DNA of 45,619 nucleotides from Levilactobacillus namurensis DSM 19117 (GTDB lineage: Bacteria > Bacillota > Bacilli > Lactobacillales > Lactobacillaceae). Made by a program: the position numbers and the translations under genes. The notes under the pieces were generated by a model. It had not been told where the DNA came from and searched no databases. It saw only the letters and a list, made by a program, of their open reading frames with translations. The DNA is taken from contig NZ_AZDT01000068.1 in the NCBI RefSeq assembly GCF_001434785.1, positions 1 through 45,619 of the forward strand, read 5' to 3'. This document shows positions 8,918 to 17,086 of this stretch, in pieces; position 1 is the stretch's first letter; every line of letters begins with the position of its first letter.

Positions 8918-11281
8918 ATGAATCAAAAAACGCTTAATATTATGGAATATGACCGCATTAAGCAGGCGATTCGCGGCTATCTGGTCTCTGCAGCGGGTCA
9001 GCACGAGCTGGCTAAGTTGCACCCAACGGCCGACCGTGACCGTCTGCAACGGTGGTTAGATGAGACCCAAGACGGGGCTGACATCTACCGACTAGAAAGC
9101 GGTATCCCGTTACCTAAACTAGATGATATTCGCCCGCACCTGAAACGGTTGGCGCTGGAGGCGGTTTTGAACGGCTTGGAGTTGGCCCAGATCAGTCGGG
9201 TTCTCTGGACCACCAGTTCCGTGGTTCGCTTCTTCGATCAACTCGCAGACAAGGAAGTCACGTTGCGCCAGCTTAACGATGAAGTTCATGAGCTGGTCAC
9301 GATTCCGGACGTCACACGACGGCTACGGACTTCGCTGGAGGGCGATGGGCACCTGACCGATGACGCGTCGCCAGAGTTGCGACAGATTCGTCAACACATT
9401 ACGCAAACGGCGGCCGCTATTCGGCAGACCATGGATCAGTACACACGGGGAAAGGATGCCAAGTACCTTAGTGAAACGATCGTGACGATTCGTGACGACC
9501 GGTACGTTTTACCGGTGCGCTCGGAGTATAAGCAACACTTTGGCGGAATCGTCCATGACCAAAGTGCCAGTGGTCAGACTCTGTTTATCGAACCGCAGGC
9601 AGTGGTGGGGTTAAATAACCAGTTGCGGCAGAATCAAATGGCGGAACGTCACGAAGAACAGCGCATCTTGGCAGAGTTAACGGCGTTACTGGATCCGTAC
9701 CAACATGAGATCTTGCGGAACGCACAGATCTTGGGTCACCTAGACTTCGTGAATGCTAAGGCGAAGTACGCCCACCAGATGAAGGCCACGGAGCCGCAGT
9801 TATCAGCGGATGACCAGATTAACCTGCGGCAAGCCCGCCATCCGTTGATTGACCCCAAAAAGGTGGTCGCCAACGATATTACGATGGGGCAAGACTACAA
9901 GACCATCGTGGTCACGGGGCCAAACACGGGTGGGAAGACCATCACGCTGAAGACTTTGGCGCTCCTACAATTGATGGGGCAATCCGGCTTGTTTATTCCC
10001 GCTAATGAGCACAGTACGATTGGTGTCTTCGACGATATCTTCGCGGATATCGGGGATGAACAATCCATTGAGCAGAGTCTGAGTACGTTCTCCGGTCATA
10101 TGGAAAACATCGTCAGCATCTTGGCCCACGCCGATGAGCATAGCCTGGTGGTCATTGATGAACTGGGGGCCGGAACGGATCCGCAGGAAGGGGCCGCGTT
10201 AGCGATTGCCATCTTAGATGACCTGGGGACCCTCGGCAGTTACGTGATGGTTTCGACCCACTACCCAGAATTAAAAGCATACGGGTACAATCGGCCGGAG
10301 ACCATCAACGCTAGTATGGAGTTTGACGCTCAGACGCTGCAACCAACGTACCGGTTACTGATCGGGATTCCCGGACGCAGTAACGCCTTTGACATTGCGG
10401 CACGGCTCGGGATGCCGGAGCAAGTGGTTGCGGCGGCCCGGAGCTTGACGGACCAGGATAGCCAAGACTTAAACGCCATGATTGCGGACCTAACGGAACA
10501 GAAACGCCGGGTGGATGCGGATGCAGATAGCTTGCAGACGCAACTCCAAGAAGCAACGGAACTTCACCAGGACTTACAAAAGCGCTTTGACCAGTATGAG
10601 CATCAGAAGGATCAGTTGATGCTGGATGCTAAACGTGAGGCTAACCGTTTAGTGGATGAGTCACGTAAACGGGCTAACCAGATTATTGCGGATATTCGCA
10701 AGAAGCAGCTAGCGGCTGGCCAGAGTGTGGTCAAGGAAGACGAACTAATTGCCGCTCAGGGAGCCTTGAACGCCTTACAGCAGGACACCGGGTTGAAGAA
10801 GAACCGGGTTTTGCGACGAGAAAAGGCCAAGCACGCCTTCAAGAAGGGTGATAACGTCTTAGTTAAGTCTTACGGGCAACAGGGTGTCTTGATGCAGCAG
10901 TTGGACGACGACCATTGGGAGGTTCAACTGGGCATCTTGAAGATGAAGATTGCGACTAGTGACCTTGAAAAGGGGGCCGACCCGGCCAAGTCCCGTAAGC
11001 AGCCTAAAGCAACGGTTCGGCGTACGGGGTCAAGCGGTATGTCACCGACTCTGGATCTCCGGGGCCACCGTTACGAAGAAGCTATGGCCGAAGTGGACCG
11101 CTACATTGATTCGGCATTGTTAGCCGGCTATCCGTCCGTTACAATTATTCACGGGAAAGGGACCGGTGCGTTACGCCAAGGTGTCACGAATTATCTGAAG
11201 GGCAACAAACGCATTAAGAGCTTTGGATTCTCACCAGCCAATGCGGGTGGTGACGGGTCAACGATTGTACGCTTCAAGTAA
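8918..11281 (+). CDS. mutS2: MutS2 family ATPase / endonuclease
   Basis: 787-residue MutS homologue without the mismatch-recognition domain. Family members suppress recombination or rescue collided ribosomes by splitting them. Visible parts are the N-terminal lever/clamp helices, Walker A GPNTGGKT, Walker B VVIDELGAGTDP, and the STHYPELKAYGY switch. A long charged coiled coil covers ~520-640. The C-terminal Smr domain starts TLDLRGHRYEEAMAEVDRYID and contains IIHGKGTGALRQGV, the catalytic DLRG and HGxG signatures. The start is preceded by AGAGAGGAG. It is the third gene of the zapA-cvpA-mutS2 unit. Confidence 0.96.
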   Translation: MNQKTLNIMEYDRIKQAIRGYLVSAAGQHELAKLHPTADRDRLQRWLDETQDGADIYRLESGIPLPKLDDIRPHLKRLALEAVLNGLELAQISRVLWTTSSVVRFFDQLADKEVTLRQLNDEVHELVTIPDVTRRLRTSLEGDGHLTDDASPELRQIRQHITQTAAAIRQTMDQYTRGKDAKYLSETIVTIRDDRYVLPVRSEYKQHFGGIVHDQSASGQTLFIEPQAVVGLNNQLRQNQMAERHEEQRILAELTALLDPYQHEILRNAQILGHLDFVNAKAKYAHQMKATEPQLSADDQINLRQARHPLIDPKKVVANDITMGQDYKTIVVTGPNTGGKTITLKTLALLQLMGQSGLFIPANEHSTIGVFDDIFADIGDEQSIEQSLSTFSGHMENIVSILAHADEHSLVVIDELGAGTDPQEGAALAIAILDDLGTLGSYVMVSTHYPELKAYGYNRPETINASMEFDAQTLQPTYRLLIGIPGRSNAFDIAARLGMPEQVVAAARSLTDQDSQDLNAMIADLTEQKRRVDADADSLQTQLQEATELHQDLQKRFDQYEHQKDQLMLDAKREANRLVDESRKRANQIIADIRKKQLAAGQSVVKEDELIAAQGALNALQQDTGLKKNRVLRREKAKHAFKKGDNVLVKSYGQQGVLMQQLDDDHWEVQLGILKMKIATSDLEKGADPAKSRKQPKATVRRTGSSGMSPTLDLRGHRYEEAMAEVDRYIDSALLAGYPSVTIIHGKGTGALRQGVTNYLKGNKRIKSFGFSPANAGGDGSTIVRFK

Positions 11282-11285
11282 GTGG

Positions 11286-11317
11286 CAACTCAATTGTGAG
11301 CAATCTAGTTGTTTTTT
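11286..11317 (+). terminator. mutS2 terminator
   Basis: CAACT (11286-11290) pairs with AGTTG (11307-11311). Inside, ATTG pairs with CAAT around TGAG, and TTTTTT follows. It probably separates the zapA operon from trxA. A TTGTTT-16-TAGACT pair (11309-11336) downstream could be the trxA promoter. Confidence 0.65.
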
Positions 11318-11398
11318 CAGCGTAGTCTGGTAGACTAATTGGTGAACGGAATTTTGTCTCATGAAGTTAACTTGGGAATTTGAAAGGGAGGCAGCAAA

Positions 11399-11716
11399 AT
11401 GGTTACGGAAACCACTGATAAGACATTCGAACAGGACACAGCTACGGGTGTGACCTTAACTGACTTTTGGGCAACTTGGTGTGGTCCTTGCCGGATGCAA
11501 TCACCAGTTGTTGAACAATTGTCTGAAGAAATGGGTGATCAGGTGACGTTCAACAAGATGGACGTTGATGCCAACCCGAACACGCCGCAAAACTTCGGTA
11601 TCATGAGTATTCCAACGCTCTTGGTCAAGAAAGACGGCGAAGTGGTCGACTCCATCGTGGGGTACCACTCTAAGGACCAATTGAAGAAGATTTTGGACCA
11701 ATACGTGGAAGCGTAA
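11399..11716 (+). CDS. trxA: thioredoxin
   Basis: Disulfide reductase that keeps cytosolic proteins reduced. The active site WATWCGPCRMQSP has the classical CGPC pair, and the cis-proline is in IMSIPTLLV. The length of 105 residues is canonical. GGGAGG precedes the ATG. The mutS2-trxA order is conserved in Bacillales and Lactobacillales. It ends at a bidirectional terminator shared with the convergent DUF2507 gene. Confidence 0.97.
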   Translation: MVTETTDKTFEQDTATGVTLTDFWATWCGPCRMQSPVVEQLSEEMGDQVTFNKMDVDANPNTPQNFGIMSIPTLLVKKDGEVVDSIVGYHSKDQLKKILDQYVEA

Positions 11717-11727
11717 GGGTCGATAAC

Positions 11728-11763
11728 AAAAGAGTTCAGGACGGATGCGTCCTGAACCCTTTT
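11728..11763. terminator. bidirectional terminator between trxA and DUF2507 gene
   Basis: AAAAG-A-GTTCAGGACG and CGTCCTGAAC-C-CTTTT form a near-perfect hairpin with A-runs and T-runs on opposite sides, so it can serve both convergent genes. Confidence 0.9.
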
Positions 11764-11783
11764 GTGGTCTGATGGAGAAATCA

Positions 11784-12311
11784 TTATTCAGCTGAGTCCG
11801 GGTCAGTGTCCGGCGCATCCGGCTCCCCGAGAATGGTCAACGGTGTCGGGGCATCGTAATCGGGAATCACGTCGTCCGGATCCGTGTAGACGTCGAAAGT
11901 GACGGCTTGGTTCCGTAACTTGCGGGGACTGTCGACCAGTTCGGCTTCCGTTGCAATTCCGAGTTGTTGGGCCATCATTTCAGCTAAGAAGCCAGCCTCT
12001 AACGTAAAGTCGGGGGTGGCGGTCAGTTGTTTGCGCAGTGCGACGGGTTCCCCGCTGAGTTGCCACCGGGTCATCTGGCCGCTTTGCTTGATCAATGCCA
12101 AGGTGCCGAAGCCGGCTTGACGGAAGAACGTGGTGGCGTCTTTGGGATTGGCTAAGGGAAACTTACGCGCTAGGGATTTACCTGCCCAATACCCAATGGC
12201 CCCCTTGTCATCTCCGAGTAATTCAGGTAAGAGGGCGTCTCGAAATAGTAGTTGTGGCAAGTAGGGCGCGCCCGCCGCGTCGCTCATGACGGTTTGGTAT
12301 AAGTTCTTCAC
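11784..12311 (-). CDS. DUF2507 family protein (YslB-like)
   Basis: Cytosolic 175-residue protein of unknown function. The N-terminal YLPQLLFRDALLPELLGDDKGAIGYWAGKSLARKF-like region and the GFGTL segment fit the DUF2507/YslB family, whose fold resembles the V4R/heme-NO-binding-like fold. The last 35 residues are an acidic proline/aspartate-rich tail (DAPDTDPDSAE), probably disordered. It is convergent with trxA and divergent from murI. The start ATG has AAGGAG upstream on the minus strand. An ATTATA (12359-12364; TATAAT on the minus strand) is a likely -10. Confidence 0.8.
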   Translation of the reverse strand: MKNLYQTVMSDAAGAPYLPQLLFRDALLPELLGDDKGAIGYWAGKSLARKFPLANPKDATTFFRQAGFGTLALIKQSGQMTRWQLSGEPVALRKQLTATPDFTLEAGFLAEMMAQQLGIATEAELVDSPRKLRNQAVTFDVYTDPDDVIPDYDAPTPLTILGEPDAPDTDPDSAE

Positions 12312-12445
12312 GATAGTAAGCTCCTTTAATAGATTTCAATCGGTTGTTACCTCAGTATTATTATAACCCATAAAGTCCGTTACACGGCGCTCGTCATGAA
12401 TTTAACAGATTCTTAGGGGGAATTGCGGGTGGTGAACCCGCAAAC

Positions 12446-12474
12446 TTGAAACCGGTTCATAAATGGGTGATAAT
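12446..12474 (+). promoter_or_regulatory. murI operon promoter
   Basis: TTGAAA (12446-12451), 17-bp spacer, GATAAT (12469-12474). Immediately upstream, TTGCGGGT (12423-12430) and ACCCGCAA (12436-12443) form a perfect 8-bp inverted repeat with a 5-nt loop, only 2 bp from the -35. Confidence 0.65.
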
Positions 12475-12509
12475 ATAGATTCAAGCAAAAAACGAAGGAG
12501 CGTAGCCTC

Positions 12510-13355
12510 ATGAGAAATCATCCGATTGGGTTAATGGATTCAGGGGTTGGCGGTTTAACGGTTCTTAAGGAAATTCAACGGTTGTTGCCAACCGAGGAAA
12601 CGGTTTATTTAGGGGACCAGGGTCGGCTACCCTATGGTCCCCGGTCAGCGGCGGAGGTTTTGCAGTTCACCCGCCAAATTGAAGCTTTTCTTGAGCAACA
12701 GGCCCAAATCAAGTTAATGGTCATTGCTTGTAATACGGCCACTGCGGCGGCATTGAAACCATTACAAGCTGAAGTTGCCATTCCCATCGTGGGGGTCATT
12801 GCCCCGGGAGCGCAAGCGGCTGTTCAGACGACCCGAAATCACCGGATTGGCGTCATCGCCACGGCAGGAACGGTCAAAAGTGACCAGTACCATCAAGAAA
12901 TTGTCGCGCAAGATTCTCAAAACACGGTCATTAGTTTAGCCTGTCCGGAATTCGTGACGCTGGTCGAGGCCAACGACCTGACTTCGGCGCACGCGCAGCA
13001 AGTGGTGGCCCAGAAATTGGCTCCCTTAGTGGCGCAGAACTTGGATACCCTGATTCTGGGATGCACCCATTTTCCGCTCTTACGGCCGTTGATTCAGTCC
13101 GTGATGGGACCCCAAGTCACCTTGGTTGATCCGGGGACGGCTACGGCCCGGCTGGTTGCCACCTTGTTGGCGGATAAGGGACTGACCAATGATCAAGGGC
13201 GGGTACATCCAGTTGGCCGGTATTACACGACAGCGGCAGTGGACCACTTCGATTTCTTAGCGAATCAATGGTTGGCCCAAGAACCCGTCCACGCCCAGAC
13301 AGTGAGGGTCGCTACGCTGGAGCAGCTCGCACCGCAAATAACGGAGGTCAATTAA
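12510..13355 (+). CDS. murI: glutamate racemase
   Basis: Makes D-glutamate for peptidoglycan. The two catalytic cysteines lie in ACNTATAAAL and LGCTHFPLL, and the substrate-binding motifs DSGVGGLTV and LGDQGRLPYG are intact. At 281 residues it is slightly longer than the typical 265-270 because of a C-terminal extension ending LAPQITEVN. GAAGGAG precedes ATG 12510. The next gene, rdgB, starts on the base after this stop, so the two are translationally close in one operon. Alternative symbol: racE. Confidence 0.96.
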   Translation: MRNHPIGLMDSGVGGLTVLKEIQRLLPTEETVYLGDQGRLPYGPRSAAEVLQFTRQIEAFLEQQAQIKLMVIACNTATAAALKPLQAEVAIPIVGVIAPGAQAAVQTTRNHRIGVIATAGTVKSDQYHQEIVAQDSQNTVISLACPEFVTLVEANDLTSAHAQQVVAQKLAPLVAQNLDTLILGCTHFPLLRPLIQSVMGPQVTLVDPGTATARLVATLLADKGLTNDQGRVHPVGRYYTTAAVDHFDFLANQWLAQEPVHAQTVRVATLEQLAPQITEVN

Positions 13356-13958
13356 ATGAAAGATGAAACGATTGTGATTGCAACAACGAATGCCGGAAAG
13401 GCCCGTGAATTCCGCGCGATTTTTGAGCCTAAAGGCTTAACGGTCAAGACCTTGGCAGACTTCACCGCGCTACCAGCCATTCAGGAAACCGGGCAGACAT
13501 TTACTGAAAATGCCAAACTGAAAGCGACGACGGTTGCCCAGGCGACGCGGTTACCCGTCTTGGCGGATGACTCGGGGTTGATGGTCGACGCCTTGAATGG
13601 TGAGCCGGGTATCTACTCAGCAAGGTATGCAGGCGATCACGATGACGCCAAGAATAAGGCGAAGCTTCTTAAAAAGTTACAGGGGGTTCCCGCTCCCCAG
13701 CGGACCGCGAGCTTCCACACGTCGTTGGTCCTGGTCAAACCGAACGGTCGCGAATTAGTCACGACCGGTGAGATCAAAGGTGAAATCCTGACAGCGGAAC
13801 GGGGGGCGGACGGCTTCGGTTACGATCCCTTATTCTACGTTCCGGCTGAGGGACAGACCTTTGCGGAGATGCCATTAGCGCGGAAGAACCAGATCAGTCA
13901 CCGCGCCCGGGCGACCGCAGCGATGTTAGCAGAGTTTGACGAATGGTGGGAGGCATAA
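13356..13958 (+). CDS. rdgB: XTP/dITP diphosphatase (RdgB/HAM1 family)
   Basis: Hydrolyses non-canonical purine triphosphates (ITP, dITP, XTP) to keep them out of nucleic acids. Signature segments are IATTNAGKAREF at the N-terminus, FTENAKLKA, LADDSGLMVDALNGEPGIYSARYAG, and GFGYDPLFYVP near the C-terminus. The length of 200 residues is normal. ACGGAGG lies just before the start within the end of murI, and only 3 bp separate it from the next gene. The murI-rdgB-phosphoesterase order is conserved in Bacillus (racE-ysnA-ysnB). Confidence 0.95.
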   Translation: MKDETIVIATTNAGKAREFRAIFEPKGLTVKTLADFTALPAIQETGQTFTENAKLKATTVAQATRLPVLADDSGLMVDALNGEPGIYSARYAGDHDDAKNKAKLLKKLQGVPAPQRTASFHTSLVLVKPNGRELVTTGEIKGEILTAERGADGFGYDPLFYVPAEGQTFAEMPLARKNQISHRARATAAMLAEFDEWWEA

Positions 13959-13961
13959 CAC

Positions 13962-14495
13962 ATGGCACGTTGGTTGATTGTGAGCGATAATCATGGCGAT
14001 ACGGATATTTTACCGGAACTGACCAAACGGCTACGGCCGGACGTGACGTTCCATTGCGGAGATTCAGAAATGCAGTTGCAGGATGCCTGGTTCCAAAAGC
14101 CACAGACTTATGCGGTCCGTGGAAATATGGACATTGATGAGGCCTTTCCGCTGGTGCAAACGCCAACGGTCGATGGGTGTCGGGTCTTATTGACCCATGG
14201 GCACCGGGATGCGGTTCATTGGGATCTGACGAAGCTTAAGCTACACGCCGAGGCGGTGCAGGCCCAAGCCGTCTTCTTTGGACACACCCATGAATTAGCT
14301 GTGGAAGAATTGGATGGCCGGTTGTTCCTGAATCCGGGGAGCATTAGTCAGCCTAGAGGCGAATTTCGGTCGTTGGGCGGGACTTGTGCGCTGGTGACGG
14401 TGACGCCGGAAGCTTGGCACGTGCAGTATTACACCCGAGATTGCCGTCCCGTGACCCGCTTGCAATTTACGTTTGAGCGCCCCCAGAAAGGATGA
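13962..14495 (+). CDS. YfcE/MJ0936-type metallophosphoesterase (YsnB-like)
   Basis: Calcineurin-like phosphodiesterase of 177 residues. The metal-binding motifs are complete: SDNHGD, HCGDSEMQ, RGNMD (variant of GNHD), THGHRDAV and GHTHE. Members hydrolyse small phosphodiester substrates in vitro; the physiological substrate is uncertain. It is the third gene of the murI operon, 3 bp after rdgB and 7 bp before cbpB. The start ATG follows GGGAGG inside the end of rdgB. Confidence 0.9.
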   Translation: MARWLIVSDNHGDTDILPELTKRLRPDVTFHCGDSEMQLQDAWFQKPQTYAVRGNMDIDEAFPLVQTPTVDGCRVLLTHGHRDAVHWDLTKLKLHAEAVQAQAVFFGHTHELAVEELDGRLFLNPGSISQPRGEFRSLGGTCALVTVTPEAWHVQYYTRDCRPVTRLQFTFERPQKG

Positions 14496-14502
14496 GTAGT
14501 CA

Positions 14503-14988
14503 ATGATTGATGCTGCGGTCGAGCAGCTTCTCCGCCAAGACCCTAAGAGTTACGTGATTCCCGCGGAGGTCGTGGCCAATGTGACGGCGACCAATACGCT
14601 AGAGCACGCGTTAATGGTGCTCTCAAAGGTTGGGTATACGCGAATTCCGGTTCTCGCCCCGGATGACCATCTTCAAGGCCTGTTGGCGTTATCTGACGTG
14701 ACCGACAATCTGTTACGGGTTCCAGGAGCCGCCGTAGAGAATCTGAATCAAATCCTGGTGAGTGATGTGATGCGACCGGTGACCCATTGGGTGGATGATC
14801 CCACGAAATTAGAGAAGATTTTGAACCTTTTAGTGGACGAACCCTTTTTGCCACTGGTGGATGACCAGATGATTTTCCAGGGAATTATTACGCGTCGCGA
14901 GATTCTTAAGCGCGTAAATTACTTAGCACATAATTTAAATCGCCAATATACGGTCACCCCTAAGATGATTGATACGCCGGCGAACTAA
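14503..14988 (+). CDS. cbpB: CBS-domain protein, CbpB-type cyclic-di-AMP binding protein
   Basis: 161-residue cytosolic protein with a tandem CBS pair: the first around residues 14-65 (VTATNTLEHALMVLSKVGYTRIPVL and LQGLLALSDV), the second around 84-140 (VMRPVTHW to FQGIITRREIL). CbpB (YkuL/DarB) binds c-di-AMP and links potassium/osmotic status to the stringent response through Rel. This role is inferred from family similarity and from its place at the end of the murI operon. GAAAGGATG precedes the start. It ends at a bidirectional terminator facing the mechanosensitive channel gene, a thematically fitting neighbour. Confidence 0.85.
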   Translation: MIDAAVEQLLRQDPKSYVIPAEVVANVTATNTLEHALMVLSKVGYTRIPVLAPDDHLQGLLALSDVTDNLLRVPGAAVENLNQILVSDVMRPVTHWVDDPTKLEKILNLLVDEPFLPLVDDQMIFQGIITRREILKRVNYLAHNLNRQYTVTPKMIDTPAN

Positions 14989-15032
14989 AAAAGAACCTTC
15001 CCAGGGACTAGGGTGTCCGGGGAAGGTTCTTT
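14988..15032. terminator. bidirectional terminator between cbpB and mscS-type gene
   Basis: AAAGAACCTTCC and GGAAGGTTCTTT arms with inner GGAC/GTCC pairing, flanked by A-run and T-run. Confidence 0.9.
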
Positions 15033-15036
15033 GAAT

Positions 15037-15918
15037 TTAGGCGTTTGATGACGTGGTCACGGTGTGGGTGGGAAGGGTGATTCCTGCTTGCCGAATTGCG
15101 CGCAGGTAGGCCGTCAGAAACGTTGCTTGGAGGTTGAACTGCGCACCGTTTTTCGTGAGCAGAACCACCTGGTAGACCAACTCCCCGGAAGGCAGTGTCA
15201 CGACCCCGGTGAGCAGGGGGTCGTCGATGATGTGGGGATGTTGGGGAACGAGTTGCGCGTTGACTTTCTCGATAATGGGCGTTAGCTGCTCAACGGGGGT
15301 CGTTGCGGCAATCGGAATGTTGACTAAGGCTCGCATATTATTACGCGAACGGTTCGCGATGATGGTGATATTGCGATTGGGAATGTAGTTGACGGTCCCG
15401 TCAACGCCGGTGACCTGAGTGGTCCGTAAGCCTAAGGCGGTGACGGTCCCCTCAATCGTGCCGATCTTCACGGCATCACCGACGTCGAATTGTTGTTCGA
15501 TGAGGATGGAGATTCCGGTGACCAGGTCGCTCACAAAGCCTTGGGCCCCAAGCCCTAGTGCCAAACTGAAGATTCCGGCCCCAGCGACTAACGTACCTAC
15601 GGGAACGCCCAGCGTTGACAGTAACGCGTAGATCCAGAAGAATAGGACCGTGTAGTGGAAGAGGTTCAGGGTCAGCATGCTGATGGTCTGCAGCCGGTTA
15701 CTGGTCTGATCGCGCTTCGCGAGGTAACGTTTAAAGCTACGACTGAGAATGGCTTTTCCAATCAGGTTGATCAAGAAGAACAATACCGTTAGGGCAATCA
15801 AGTTCAAAAAGCGGGTCGTGATCAGGTGGAAAAAGGATTCCCAGTTAAAAGAACGGACATAGTTTTGAAACCACTTGGACGTTGTGGCCGTCGTGGTGAC
15901 TAATAGTTGCGGCGTCAA
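15037..15918 (-). CDS. small-conductance mechanosensitive channel (MscS/YkuT family)
   Basis: 293-residue membrane channel that releases osmolytes during hypo-osmotic shock. Three hydrophobic segments are visible: ~33-54, ~85-105 and ~108-130. The last is the glycine/alanine-rich pore helix (GTLVAGAGIFSLALGLGAQGFVSDLVTGISILIEQQFDVGD). The beta domain follows (VKIGTIEGTVTALGLRTTQV, NYIPNRNI). GGAGGC precedes the start on the minus strand. It is convergent with cbpB, a potential c-di-AMP/osmotic partner. Confidence 0.92.
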   Translation of the reverse strand: MTPQLLVTTTATTSKWFQNYVRSFNWESFFHLITTRFLNLIALTVLFFLINLIGKAILSRSFKRYLAKRDQTSNRLQTISMLTLNLFHYTVLFFWIYALLSTLGVPVGTLVAGAGIFSLALGLGAQGFVSDLVTGISILIEQQFDVGDAVKIGTIEGTVTALGLRTTQVTGVDGTVNYIPNRNITIIANRSRNNMRALVNIPIAATTPVEQLTPIIEKVNAQLVPQHPHIIDDPLLTGVVTLPSGELVYQVVLLTKNGAQFNLQATFLTAYLRAIRQAGITLPTHTVTTSSNA

Positions 15919-16062
15919 GAGACGAGCCTCCTTTGAAGTAAAATAAACTGAAGATTAGCGCCAATCAATAGCGTTAAATTCGCAGAACTTCTCCTAGTTT
16001 AGCAGATTTTAAGGACGGCGCCCACCGCTACCGGGAAAATCTTGGGACGGGCGGGGTTTTAA

Positions 16063-16091
16063 TTGCGCGGGACCGGTGAGAATGCTATTCT
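16063..16091 (+). promoter_or_regulatory. promoter of the DUF948-YtxH pair
   Basis: TTGCGC (16063-16068), 17-bp spacer, TATTCT (16086-16091), 34 bp before the start codon. Confidence 0.55.
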
Positions 16092-16125
16092 AGTGGTAAG
16101 TAACCGAATACAAGGAGGGGTTGTC

Positions 16126-16530
16126 ATGACCGGTGGACAAGTAGCGGGCCTCATTGCAGCAATTGCTGTGCTGATTTTAGTGCTCTTCATTGGCATGTTC
16201 TTAATGAAGTTGAATAAAACGTTGGGTGAGTTGAATCGCTCAATGAAGACGATGACGAATGATGTGGATACCATTAGTCATCAGGCGGAGAACATCATGG
16301 CGAACGCCAATGAATTGCTCGAAGACGTTAACCAGAAGGTCGCTACGATTGACCCAGTCTTTCAGGCGGCGGCTGACTTGGGTGAAAGTGTCTCCGATCT
16401 GAATTCAGCGACCCGTAAGTTAACTGATCGCGTGAGTGATACGGCAAAGACTTCGCTGGCCGCACGGGTCGGGAAGACCGCGTTCGACCTTTATCGCAAC
16501 CATAGTCGGAAGCAGAACACACAAGATTAA
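16126..16530 (+). CDS. DUF948 family membrane-anchored protein
   Basis: 134 residues. One N-terminal transmembrane helix (GLIAAIAVLILVLFIGMFLM, residues ~7-26) is followed by a long amphipathic, probably coiled-coil domain with methyl-accepting-like heptads (DVDTISHQAENIMANANELLEDVNQK). This is the YoxC/YtxG-type DUF948 pattern. The start is ATG 16126 behind AAGGAGGGG; the frame extends 21 codons further without a ribosome binding site. It is followed 23 bp later by a YtxH-like gene, a pairing seen in general-stress operons of Firmicutes (ytxG-ytxH). The biochemical role is unknown. Confidence 0.82.
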   Translation: MTGGQVAGLIAAIAVLILVLFIGMFLMKLNKTLGELNRSMKTMTNDVDTISHQAENIMANANELLEDVNQKVATIDPVFQAAADLGESVSDLNSATRKLTDRVSDTAKTSLAARVGKTAFDLYRNHSRKQNTQD

Positions 16531-16553
16531 GTCATAGAAGGGAAGTCAGCATC

Positions 16554-16961
16554 ATGGCAAAACACAAATTATTAGCAGGTTTAGTATTGGGTGGCGCAGC
16601 GTTTGCGGCGTACCACGCTTTAGATTTGGAACAACGGGAAGCCTTGAAGGACACTGTTCGGGATAAGGGCAACGCCTTAAAGGACCGGGCAGTGGATTAT
16701 GCCTTTTACGCCGCTGACGCCTTAGATGACTTTAAAGAGGGTTTAAATGACCGTCAGGCAGCGAAGACGGATGATGTCTCGACCGATGAAACGGTCACCG
16801 ATGATGCGCCGGAAGATGATATCGTCTTGAGCAGTGACGATGTAGCCGAGCTCAATAAGACCGTTGAGCAGCATGCCCAAGCGACTGATGACGATACCGA
16901 TCAAGCTGATTCAACTGATTCAACTGATTCAACCACGTCAACGACGGACCAAGCTGAATAA
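16554..16961 (+). CDS. YtxH-like small protein with acidic repeat tail
   Basis: 135 residues. A short N-terminal hydrophobic, glycine-rich segment (LLAGLVLGGAAFAAYHAL, ~5-22) resembles YtxH proteins. A helical charged region (LKDTVRDKGNALKDRAVDYAF) follows, then an Asp/Thr/Ser-rich acidic tail. The tail contains a 9-bp DNA repeat, CTGATTCAA three times at 16906-16932, which encodes a Thr-Asp-Ser repeat. GGGAAG precedes the ATG. It lies in an operon with the DUF948 gene and ends at a strong hairpin. Association with the envelope is inferred. Confidence 0.72.
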   Translation: MAKHKLLAGLVLGGAAFAAYHALDLEQREALKDTVRDKGNALKDRAVDYAFYAADALDDFKEGLNDRQAAKTDDVSTDETVTDDAPEDDIVLSSDDVAELNKTVEQHAQATDDDTDQADSTDSTDSTTSTTDQAE

Positions 16962-16981
16962 TCATACCAGTGTTGGTAGCG

Positions 16982-17019
16982 CGTCTCGCAGAAGTAGCAT
17001 CTTCTGCGAGACGTTTTTT
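16982..17019 (+). terminator. terminator of the DUF948-YtxH operon
   Basis: Perfect 13-bp arms (16982-16994 and 17001-17013) around a 6-nt loop, then TTTTTT. Confidence 0.95.
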
Positions 17020-17035
17020 GATTCGGCAGCCATTC

Positions 17036-17070
17036 AAAAAGGACTTGAGACCGCGGTCTCAAGTCCTTTT
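17036..17070. terminator. bidirectional terminator, mainly for pepQ
   Basis: Perfect palindrome: GGACTTGAGACC and its complement around a GC centre, flanked by A5 on the left and T4 on the right. On the minus strand it lies just after the pepQ stop and supplies a T-run. Confidence 0.88.
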
Positions 17071-17086
17071 ACGTTGACGTGGGTAA

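Noticed and set aside
11291-11306. lac-operator-like string AATTGTGAGCAAT after mutS2
   Set aside because: It is the loop and inner stem of a T-tailed hairpin, better explained as a terminator.
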